NCBI RefSeq assembly: GCF_009727055.1 | Contig: NC_052356.1 | Coordinates: 2,446,925-2,510,924, forward strand | Source of the DNA: Benincasa hispida | Taxonomy: Eukaryota > Streptophyta > Magnoliopsida > Cucurbitales > Cucurbitaceae | Direction: 5' to 3' | DNA: 64,000 bases | Part shown: positions 43,590 to 53,874 of the stretch, one piece after another | Position numbering within the stretch: the first letter of the stretch is position 1 | How the letters are laid out: every line of letters starts with the position of its first letter | The notes under the pieces: generated by a model | What the model was told of the DNA's origin: nothing | Databases searched by the model: none | Seen by the model: only the letters and a program-made list of their open reading frames with translations | Position numbers and translations under genes: made by a program

Positions 43590-44135
43590 TCTAGGAATTT
43601 TTTCATGAGGTCACACAACATAGGATTATTCCAAGCGCATGCTTAACTTTGGAGTTCCTATGATTGAGGCACCGAAAATAAAGGTGCACCTTGTTGATAT
43701 AGGTAGTGACTTTTAATTCTTTTAAGCCTATCTCAAATATACTTTCATGCCTTTAGGATCCATCTCATTCGGATGTGATCTCAGTTCTTGGTTCATTAAT
43801 GTATCCCTAAATTTGGGTTGTTACTCCGAACCACATCTGATCTTGGTTCATTAATGTATTGCTCCTAAACTCAGGTTGCTACACCATCTGTAACGCCTCA
43901 GATCTAGGATTCAGACCAGGATTTAACACCTATCCCCACGAGCTAACATTGATCCTTTCAATATGTTTTGTCATCACTCACATACATCCTAAGAAATTTC
44001 CCAAGAGGTCACCCAACATAATATTGTTCCAAGCTAAGAACGTTTAATTTTGAAGTTCCTATGATTGAGCCACAAAAAAGGAATGTACACCTTGTTGGTA
44101 TAGGTAATGACTTTTAATTCTTTTAAGCCTATCTC
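43590..44135. repeat. Direct duplication of a dispersed repeat segment
   Basis: About 140 bp at 43598-43738 (TCATGAGGTCACACAACATA ... CTTTTAATTCTTTTAAGCC) recurs at about 43995-44130 with moderate divergence. Between the copies are two short repeats of CTTGGTTCATTAATGTAT. No coding frame. Confidence 0.8.
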
Positions 44136-47052
44136 AACTAATGACTTCTAATTTTTTTTAAGCCTATTTCAATCCTGCTTTCATAGTGTCAAAATCCTAT
44201 TATTCGGATATGATCCCGATTCATTCATGTAGCTTCCTAAACTTGGATCATTATATCGGAGAATTTGGAAATGAGAAAATAATGTGCCAAAAAAATAGAC
44301 TTAAGCAAATCAAGAGAAATGAAGAAAAGTGGAGAAGAATATAAAGGAACAAATTATGCTAAGTGGCTAAGAAAATATACAATAAAAAGGTTGGAATATT
44401 AGAACCAGTAAGTAAGATGACGATTGTGGAATTTATTTTAAATAAAAAGATTAACATAACATTTAGGCTTTTTTTTTTTTTTTAAAAAAAATAATAAGAT
44501 AGATAATCGAAATCTTTATAGGTCTAGAATTATAGATATATGAAATTATAGATATCCGATATTTTTAGATAATTATGTTTGTATTTTAGAAATATTTTTG
44601 TAAATATCTGAAAATATTTTTTGATACTTGCATTTCTTTTATTGGATTCTTCATCGAAATGCCATAAATTTACATTATGTTTCAAGAAAGTTCTTACAAC
44701 TATCCATGAGTTTATAATTAATTTAATATAATTTGAACTTATATAACATATTTGTTTTTATCAATTTAAATTTATTTTTAAATTAATATAATTTATATTA
44801 TATAATATGTTATTTTTCTCAACATAAAAATATAATATAATATATATATTTTTTATAAAATAGATATTAATTTAAATTCAAATTTGAATATCTTGTTGAA
44901 AAATAATACGAACTATCATACAACAAAAGAAAAAGGTGATATATAGTTGAGAGTATTTATTTTAATTATATAATACAAATGAAGGGTGATATATATATAT
45001 ATATATATAACAAAAGAAGGGGCAAAGAAGTAAAATAGGGATTTCCTCCACGTGGAAATAGGAAAAATCCATGTTTTAGTTGGGTATCCAAAACTCTCAA
45101 GATGCCCTCCGTAAGGGCATCGTAGGATGCCCGGTAATCTCTAGATTCCAAGAAATCTTATAGTATTGCAAAACAAATGAAGTGGTTCGAATGCCCACTC
45201 ATTAAGAATCTAAGATGTCCGCCAAACAAATTGCCCTTAGAAAATAAGACTGTTTTTAAATATAAGAAAATAAGCAAATCTAAATAAAATATCACTACTA
45301 TTAGTGATAGATAGTCTTAGACATATATCAGTATCTATCACTATGTATCATCATTATTCATCACTGATAGTAGTGAAAATTTATACATTTTAAAATATTT
45401 TTAACAATGTTATCCTTTAAAACAATTATAGTAAAAAATATGTTTCAAATCTTAAAACAAAAAATTTTAAAATTTATGAACATTTGGTTAAATTAAGGTC
45501 TTAAAACAATTCATTTTGTTCATCATTTCTTATATAATATTTTACAGCACTCTTCCTGGAACTAAGTATTTGTATTTGACTAATAAGTAGAAATCTAAAT
45601 ATCAGTATAGAAGTTAACCATTTGTTAACCATTTTAGTTTTGATCCCTACAAAAAATTCTCTATTTTAATAATAGTAGCCTATATTTAAAACAGAAAATT
45701 TATATTTGAAGTGTCGATATAATTAAATTTATCATAATTTATGAGCTTAAACATTTAAGCTAATGTAGAACGGTCAGTTTTGGTGCAACCGTCTCTATAT
45801 CTCCCCTTCAATCTCGAAAAAAAAAAAAAAGAAAAATATAAAAATAAAATTTAAGAAAAGATATATTGTCTGATGTCAACTTGTGCATAAAATAATGTCC
45901 AAAATTAGATGTAGCGAGTGATGTCGGCAGACAAAGACAAGAGCGCTACAAAACAAGAGAACTAAAGTCACAATCGAACACTGAATGAACACAGTGAAAA
46001 AGAAAACTAAAGAGACAAACACATGCATGGGTTTAGGCTTCAGCTTTTTAAGCTTTTAAAAGCAGCGTTAGTTGGTTTTGTCAAATTGGCGCCGCAATAT
46101 TTTTTAGTGGAGCAAGTTGGTGGTTTTCATATGGACTATTGTTATTATCATTGATTTAGGGACCCGGGTTTTGTTGTTGTTTGTTTCTTGTTTGTGTTCA
46201 CCGAATCTCTTCCCTTTACAACACAAACACTTGCCACAAAATTCCAAATTAATGTCTGCCCAACTGGATACATATACATGATTTTCTGCCAATGTTTCTC
46301 ATACTTTACATTCATATTTAACTACCTCGTGTATTACGGGTTCTCCTAACATTTTTAATATTTAATAGATTTTAAATATGACTTTATTGGGTAGAGGCTA
46401 AAGTTTGAATTAAACTTGTAACAGAAAAACAATAACCGTGGAGAGACGAAAAGATGGAAATTAGGAAAAAATATTGCACGGAAGATCAAGTGTATAAGAA
46501 GAATTGTGTATAGATGTTAAGTTGTTATTTGTACATGTTTATTTTTGTTAGTTGATTACAACCATCCTTATGTATAAATATAATTTAGTATGCCAATAAA
46601 TCACAATATCTTCATTTCCCAATTTACTCGTGCCCTAGACCCAAAAAACAAAGTTTTCTCAATAGTTCATGCTTTGCTAATTTTTCACTTTGACCCCGAA
46701 ATTAACTCGTGTTTCATGGAGCATGAATTTTTGGCCATTACCTAACTATATTGATTCTATATAAAGCACCTGAATCATAAAGAAAGGGGAAGAATCATAG
46801 ATTTAAAGAAGATCCACAAAATCATCTATAATCTCTTCAAGAATGAAACTTTCTTTGAAGAGTAGGCTTCTTTAGGTCAACCCTACCCGTGAGAACATAT
46901 TGTAGAGTGAGATTCACTTTTTGAAAGATTGAATCTATCTTAGAGGGCATCGTAGATTGTTAGCATGATTCAAAGGGCTTGTTACTATTTTTTTTTCCAT
47001 CTTGCTTTCCTTTAAGTTCTTGTTGTTTTTCCTCTTTCGTTCTTGTCATACT
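44136..47052. other. Spacer, no gene seen
   Basis: Very AT-rich. It contains an AT run (44990-45009) and the second TATCACTGATA cluster (45285-45375). ATGCCCTCCGTAAGGGCAT at 45101-45119 is a small inverted repeat. A 62-codon - strand frame at 46292-46104 has CGKCLCCKGK but no supporting context. Confidence 0.55.
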
Positions 47053-48435
47053 TTGAACGTGTTGAGAAAGGTTTCGGCTAACACTTCCTAGGATGCGTTC
47101 ATGCTATGCAATCATACAACATGCATACAACAGTAAACCACCTCTCGGTGCAAATGCCACGGCTTCTAAAGCTAGAACGCATGCTATATATGCGCTAAGT
47201 CTATAGGACCTACACATAAGCCTCTATTCTTATTTATGCGATGACGAAATGACACATGAACAAATAAGGCGACCACATAATATCATTCCCATCTCTAGGA
47301 TGCATGCAATGCATGTTGACAAATAGAGATTATCTCTAAGTCCCTATCTCTTGTTTATGCAGTTCTAATCTTGCTCTCTCGAGTTCAGATTCTAACCTAG
47401 CTCTCTCGAGTCATTAGATTCTTTCTTTAGACTCTCTCTTGAGTAGCTCTAAAGGGTATTTGGCACAACATAAAACAAGACAATCGCAAGCAATGAACTT
47501 CCTAGGTCATGTTAGCTTAGTTTTTCTCAACCCATTCGACTAGTTTAGCTACTCATGCATGCTAAGAGAGTGAACAGATGTAGAAATAGAACTTCTATTG
47601 TATAAATATGAAGATGAAGTACAAAATAACAATGCAAGTATAGAATAAAGGGCCTAGAAGCAATCTCTTGCTGCCCAGGCTTTTACACTGATTTTTATTC
47701 GTGCTCAAAAGATAATCTCGCTCTCCCGAGAGTTGACCCGCTCTCTTCTTCTTCGCCTCAAGGTTTTCTCTCGAGTTTCCTTGAGCGATCTCCGGGTCAC
47801 CACTCTTCTCTTGCTCCGCCTTAAAACGAATGGAAAAACTATGAACAAAGACGTGCGAACTAAAGTATGAAATTTCTAACTGCTGAACTGGTTAACCCCT
47901 TTTCTGAAGGATGCCCTTGGTATTTATAGAGCATCCAGGGTGAAAGGCGACTTCTCTCTCATGATTGTACAGATGGGACGACTTTAATTCCTGACTGATG
48001 CACCGAATAATTGTCACCGAAAAGCATAATGTACTTGTGATCGTTAGCGGCTGTCAACTTAATTCGAATTCGATTGTCATCAACTTTCTGTCCCATCGTG
48101 ATTAATTAGCCTTTCACCCAGATGCGCCCACCATGTTGCGTTGACCAAGTTGCGACGATCCTTCTCGGGCGAATATTTGCGAACACGATCATTGCAAAGC
48201 CTTGCGGTGAAGTTGCGCGCGATCAATTATTTTCTATGATCGCAATTCTTGTATTGCGTCAACGCATATTCTGCATAAAAACACTAAAATCAACCATTCC
48301 TATGCGATGAACGCATGCGACCGCAATATTATGAAATTGATGCTTGATGGATGCAATTTAACATGTTTTATCAACACAATCCAACATTGTTTAAGAACTT
48401 AGCACTATGATAAAGTGCATTTCTGCCCGTTATCA
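47053..48435 (-). mobile_element. Solo-LTR-like element, TGATAACTGG family, copy 2 (truncated)
   Basis: Matches 23950-25369 closely from TGAACGTGTTGAGAAAGG to the terminal CCGTTATCA. It lacks the first 280 bp of copy 1 on the left, so it is truncated. No coding frame. The - strand start is TGATAACGGGCAGAAATGC. Confidence 0.78.
47921..47930 (-). promoter_or_regulatory. TATA box in the solo LTR, copy 2
   Basis: TCTATAAATA on the - strand, about 505 bp inside the TGATAACGGG end and aligned with the box in copy 1. Confidence 0.6.
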
Positions 48436-50924
48436 ATGATGCTTTAGAGGTTTAGGACAAAAGTCGCCGAAGGGTGGTCAATTTATCCCTTCTCTGAATT
48501 GAGACATTCTCAACCAGTCATTAATACCAGAAAAAAACTTGCTCCTATAACGACTAGCTATCATTGATTTGGTCAAGAAATCATTAACTTGCTTAACAAT
48601 TTTCCGTAAGTGTGACCCGTCATTTTAGGCCCCTAGAGTTCCACCCCAAGCAGCCAATTTGAAGGGAAAAAATCTGATTGGGGCAAAAACTAAAGTGACC
48701 CTATCCATTTCTGGAGTTCACCTTGATATTGACAAACTGCATAAAACCCATCTGAATGGGGACGCTCCCAGGGTGCCACGAGGGAGTGCAAGAAGATCTC
48801 ACGGTGCGAACCAATGAAGGAGATCGCAGAACGTGTTGATACACATCCTTCACCCACTGACTATAAATACTCTCTTTGTCCACCTTGATATTGACTCATG
48901 CAAACAACATCCGAAGGGGGATGCTCCCAAGGCACCATGAGGCCAAGCATGAATCTCACAGTGTGAACATTCAGGGAGAAATGTGAGTGGAATCATTGAC
49001 ATATCATATATATCTGTTCCTCCCACTGAGTATTTTATAACCTAGGGTTTAGTTTACTTAGAAAAAACACGGCTAAGAATTTTTACTAAGTGACTTTTAG
49101 GTTTGCCCAAGAGTAACTTTTACCTTGGATAGTTGAACAACTTTTGATCATCATTCATTAAACTCTTTAACGAAGTCTTTGATCAATTGTCGCATGCTTG
49201 TTGCAAATCTATCTAATTCACCTTTCCAGGTTGGTTCCCAAGTAGGGGTGTTCCATTTTCGTCAGCTTAAATACCCCAATCTTGATAGAACCCACCTTAG
49301 ACAAAAGGTCCCTTATAGATAGATTTAATATAAATTTAATCTTGTATGCCAATCAATTTAATCCTATTAAACCAATTCAAAAGACTAAACTTAGGTTGCT
49401 AATCTCATTAGAACCTTGAACTTAGGTCTATCTCAATCCAATTTTAAAATCCTTTTAAAACATGAGTTTGCCTAAGTTCGCATGCAACTCTTTCTTATTA
49501 ATTTTAATTCTAATTTCCATTATAACGCTTATAACAGGAAACAACTAAAACCAACATAATGCGAAGCTACACATACAAGGCATTCATAACGCTTATAAAC
49601 AAGCCTAAGTGTCATGCTCCATACATTATTCATTCATTGCTACTTTTATATAACACATATACAACCAAGCAATGAACCAAGTACACACGCTTCCATACAC
49701 CCTTATACTGTAACGCTTATAATATAAAGATGATGCATGAATATGCTTATTGCATGCATAAATATAACTCTTATATGTCATGATGCATGCGCATGCTCTC
49801 ATGTAATTTCATCATGCCTAAAACTATATTTTAACACTTATAATATATGATGCATGAACAAAATACTCATGTATATTATAACATAGATTATGGCATACAA
49901 ACCAACATACATCTCATGTATATTAAATAAAAATTGATGAACTGGGATAATTAGCCTCAAATCCTCAAAAACCAAAGCTAACTATTACAAATAGCAATGA
50001 GTCTTTGGTTCAAACAGGTGAACCAGGTCTTGAACCGTTTGGGCAAAGAAACGCGTCTCCTTGATCATGTACCAAATTATTATAATTGCCTACACGAGAG
50101 AGTAAACGCTTAACTCAATCGTTTACCAATGCTTCCTAAGCTTAAACGATCGTTTAGCAATGATCATGTACCTTTGACTATACGATGAAGCATGAAGGCA
50201 CGCGATCATGCAGCGCACAACGTGCAATGCAAGCCTTAAGCGATCAACTAAATGACAACGATGCGGTGAAGCAAAATCGTCTTAACGATCGTCGAGCAAG
50301 CGTCAAGGTATCGTATACGGGGTGATCATGTAGTCAGTGACTATACGATGAAGCATTGTAAGTACACGATTGTTTAGTGCGCGCCTTTTATTAAACGATG
50401 AGCATCAAATGCTATACGCGATCGTTTACCTCCAGCATCCACACGATCAAGGAACCAACGCTACGTGATAGACCAAACTCTTTACCTAATCTTTTAGCAT
50501 TAGCTAAATGATCGTTTAGAAAACACTACATGATCGGGCAGAACATTTCTACACGATCATTTAGCCAAATCTCAACAATCGTTTACTTAGGCTATACGAT
50601 ACAACCAAACTTTGGTCTTCTTCCTTGATGAGAACCACATCTCCATGCTTCGAAACTTCATCACGAACGATTCAACAACTTCAAAAAATTTGAATTACAG
50701 ACTTAATTGCTTGTTAATTATGCCAAAAAATGTAGGGGCTCTTATAAATTAATACTTTGTAATCTTAAAGAAAGCTTTAAACAAAGGCAACTAACCCATA
50801 AACATTCATCAACACATCCACAAACTCATTTAACCCTTAAACGCAATGTAGAAAACATAAAACCCACTACGACTGTAAAAGAAGTTCAAAACAAAAATGG
50901 TATTTGGAATATCAGAACAACCTG
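48436..50924 (-). other. Leader region of a - strand copia element, gag-pol absent
   Basis: Lies downstream (in element sense) of the primer site at 50925-50936 and has no coding frame. Its far part (about 48690-48990) is homologous to the leader at 19560-19740 of the + strand element. It contains tract E of the CGATCG array near the primer site. The element is cut off at 48436 by a solo LTR, so its coding region is not in the window. Two internal segments near 48715 and 48880 repeat CACCTTGATATTGAC and ATGGGGACGCTCCCA-like words. Confidence 0.7.
50060..50605. repeat. CGATCG palindrome array, tract E
   Basis: About 20 units such as CTTAAACGATCGTTTAGCAA (50140-50159), CTATACGATGAAGC and TACACGATTGTTTAG, with irregular spacers. 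In the element's sense it starts about 320 bp after the primer site, nearly the same place as tract A in the other copia element. Confidence 0.87.
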
Positions 50925-50936
50925 GCTCTGATACCA
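50925..50936 (-). promoter_or_regulatory. Primer-binding site of a - strand copia element
   Basis: GCTCTGATACCA on the + strand is the exact reverse complement of TGGTATCAGAGC. Two bases separate it from the LTR at 50939, the same spacing as at 17808-17811. Confidence 0.93.
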
Positions 50937-51354
50937 ATTGAAGGAGATCAAACATGAAGATTTCCATGAGCAGCGGAAGGATCGTTCCAAATTCCATTGA
51001 AATTTAACACAACCAATTATAGTCTAAGAACGAAAACTAACAGGTCATGCAAAACTAGAAATTACAGCATCATTTAAGATGATACAAGGGATACAGAATA
51101 CATACCTTTGAAGAAATATTCTTTACGAACCCCTCGATCAGTCCAAATGCGTCCACAGCAACTCTCGAATGCAATGAACAGACTGCTACCAACAACACGA
51201 ACACAACAAAAATCTCCTCGAACCCAATTGAGTCCCACTCGATTCACGAACTGAGTGAGGACACCACCAAAATGGTTACCTTGGTATTCTTGATTTGAGA
51301 ATCCAAGAATTGAGGGCTCTATATGATCTTGGCTTGAGGAAGAGACTGAAGGAT

Positions 51355-51535
51355 TACGATCGCGTAGACAATCGAGCAAGTGGGAGATATGATACTGTCT
51401 ATCGTATAGACGATGTGCTCAATCGTGTAGTAAACAGCAGCATATCGTATAGACTATGCCACTCGATCGTTTAGCTATGATCAGCTGATGAAGCTTCGCA
51501 ATCGTTTAGTCTCTACACAGCTATCGCTTAGTGAA
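51355..51535. repeat. CGATCG palindrome array, tract F, inside an LTR
   Basis: About nine degenerate units, for example TATCGTATAGACGATGTGCT, CACTCGATCGTTTAGC and GCAATCGTTTAGTC. One exact CGATCG core lies near 51463. The array is in the LTR itself, 420-600 bp from its inner end. Confidence 0.82.
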
Positions 51536-52835
51536 ACTTTTTCACTTGATAAGTTATTCGTGAGTTATTTTCGGAAGAGGCAACTTTCTAAATTTAGGAA
51601 AACAATTTTCCTTTTATCTTACGGTTCCCAAAACACTCAGGATTAAAGTCATGTCACTTATGGTCATTTAAGTGAGATGTAATTCTCAATTATCAACGGC
51701 GTTATATAAAGAGAATAATCATCTCGTGGTTCGGTCTTATACAAACTCTTTGTATAGATGTTGGATTAGAAAAGTTGTTTATTTATTATTATTAAGGACG
51801 AATGGGGTTGTACATAAAATCATGCATTAGACATAGCTTATACGTTTGCACTCATGCGTCTGAGGTCATGCGTCGGAAAGAAGATGCATTAATCTAGTAT
51901 GCAATGACCACGCATTCCTATCACAAGTTTTCTTACGCTCGTGCCAAGTATAACGCTTGTGAAGTAATGCGTTTAAGGCGATGAATAAAAAAAATAAAAG
52001 AAAGTTTAAGGGATTTACACACTACTCCTACTCCTAACTAAACAGATTGAGCAATAGAAGACTTGTGATGAGAATAGGTGGAGACATAACAACCATTAAC
52101 GCATAGTAATGTTTATTTATCTTAAATCGCTTGAGTAATCCCAGCTCATTGCACTAACGCATCACACACCTTTCGGTGGTCAGCCGCATGTCTATATCTC
52201 TATAGTACATGGTTGCGTCGAGCATAAGATTATACCTATCTCTAGGAACAATGCGAACTTTGCTTTAGTGTGTTCTATCTCTTACATTCTCAGGCAGTTA
52301 GACGCGGCTACCTAACTTATAGACAAGCAATGCAACATCCCATAGACAAGTGTTGCTATAGCCTTTCACCAAGCAAAGAGGATTAACTCAATATACTCAC
52401 ACAACGCACACCTCTCGGTGGGTTGCTACATGCGTCCTATCTCTAAGCTACACGATTAAGCATGTGATTGCCTTTGATAAATAAACTCTGAAGATAAACT
52501 ATGATAGAGATGAAGATGACGAAGAAGACGACAATGAAAGAATCAAGATTTGCATTGATCACAAAATGTCTTAATATCTTAAGCTAAAATGCAATACAAT
52601 ATAGAGATTGAAGAGAAATGAAGGACTCTGCGTCAAGGCTGCCGGTGGTGCCATGGATGAATGGTGGAGATGTCTCTCTCGAGTTCTATCTCCGCTGAAA
52701 GCTCCGGTCGTCACTCGGTCTGGTTTGTGGAGATGAAGAATTCTCACAAAAAATCTCGTTCAAGCTCTCATCTGTGATCACAAACCTCTGCCTTGAGGTA
52801 GAAATTCGGATGTCTTGAAATGAAGGTCCAAAAGA

Positions 52836-52845
52836 CTATTTATAG
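52836..52845 (-). promoter_or_regulatory. TATA box in the solo LTR, copy 3
   Basis: CTATAAATAG on the - strand, about 645 bp inside the TGATAACTGG end. Confidence 0.6.
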
Positions 52846-53074
52846 AGTTTAAACGCCGACAGCTATCATGATTGCGTTATGGCTCACTGATGCTTTTGTT
52901 GTGGTATGGGCAATGTCACATCGTCTTATCTTGTTAATACTCCCAAGGTATGCGTTCGAGCTTGATTCAGCTGAAGCATCAACGCGTTCTACCCATCTTG
53001 CGATCATTCTTCTATTATGGTTGTCACTTTGTAGCCGCAATTTCCAATTGATCACCGTATTCGCTTGATCATCG

Positions 53075-53260
53075 CAACATCCATGCGATGGACGCATTCG
53101 ATTACCGCAACTTCCATGCAATGGCCACATACGATCACCAACTTCTATGCAATGGACGCATTCGATTACCGCAACTTCCATGCAATGGACGCATACAATC
53201 ACCGCAATTTTCATGCGATGGACGCATGCGATTACCATAACCTTCAACGCATGCGTTTGT
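53075..53260. repeat. Tandem 31-33 bp repeat in the solo LTR, copy 3
   Basis: Five to six imperfect units of the type CCGCAACTTCCATGCAATGG followed by ACGCATNCGATTA. It gives long open frames on both strands, which are repeat artefacts. Copies 1 and 2 lack this expansion. Confidence 0.88.
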
Positions 53261-53874
53261 CTTTGCGATCGCCTGGCTTTAGCGCATGCATTTGTCTTTG
53301 ATTGCTTATTTCAAACACATGCGTTTGATTCCTACGATAGCTACAAAAATGGAGTAACGCATTTAGGTGCTAATTGACGCAAAACTTAATTTTTCGCAAA
53401 TTCTAAGTATTGTCACCGCATTTTCTACTTATTAGCCCTCATGATTCTAAATAAAAGGCTTATAATAACCGGCATTTCTGCCAGTTATCAATAGGACACC
53501 CCCATTTGCATGCCTCCACATGAATGGTTAGGATCAGACCATCTGTAGTAGTTTACAATATATGTAAACCTCTACAAAGCGGGCCGTATCCGTAGTGTCA
53601 CCAAGATAAGGTATCTATCCTTAATCCGTATATTACAGACCTTATAGGTTATTACTTAAGGCATGATCCACTTGTATATCTATATGTTATTACATAAGGC
53701 ATGATCCACTTGTATATCTCATATACATGCTTAAGTTTACATACAATAACCACAGATCTTTATTTATTGGAAATTAGTAAATGCACATAAAATAACTTTT
53801 ATTTTATTCATAACAATGTGTACAACGTTTAAAAACTACGAGACTCTTGGAGAATTGGGATATCAATCCCAACA

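Larger units (their letters stand above)
51759..53490 (-). mobile_element. Solo-LTR-like element, TGATAACTGG family, copy 3, nested in an LTR
   Basis: 1732 bp. On the - strand it runs from TGATAACTGGCAGAAATGCC to CTAATCCAACA. Flanks are ATAGA (51754-51758) and ATAGG (53491-53495), a 5-bp target duplication with one mismatch. No coding frame. It shares its terminal sequence and TATA position with the copies at 23.7 and 47.1 kb but is otherwise quite diverged. Confidence 0.83.
50939..53874 (-). repeat. 5' LTR of the - strand copia element, split by a nested LTR
   Basis: On the - strand it begins TGTTGGGATTGATATCCC (right end, 53874) and ends ATCTCCTTCA beside the primer site. Without the nested 1732-bp insertion and its duplicated target it would be about 1.2 kb. 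A 38-bp unit holding AAGGCATGATCCACTTGTAT is tandemly duplicated at about 53660-53730. Tract F lies in its downstream third. Confidence 0.88.

Noticed and set aside
45101..45119. Small inverted repeat ATGCCCTCCGTAAGGGCAT as a MITE end
   Set aside because: It is an isolated 19-bp hairpin with no second terminus or target duplication.
46104..46292. 62-codon Cys-containing frame (CGKCLCCKGK)
   Set aside because: No signal peptide and too few cysteines for the known small Cys-rich families. No supporting exon was found.
48122..48310. 62-codon + strand ORF
   Set aside because: Inside the solo LTR copy 2. The corresponding frame in copy 1 is not conserved.
53065..53377. Several overlapping ORFs on both strands
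   Set aside because: Produced by a 31-33 bp tandem repeat without stops. Not genes.
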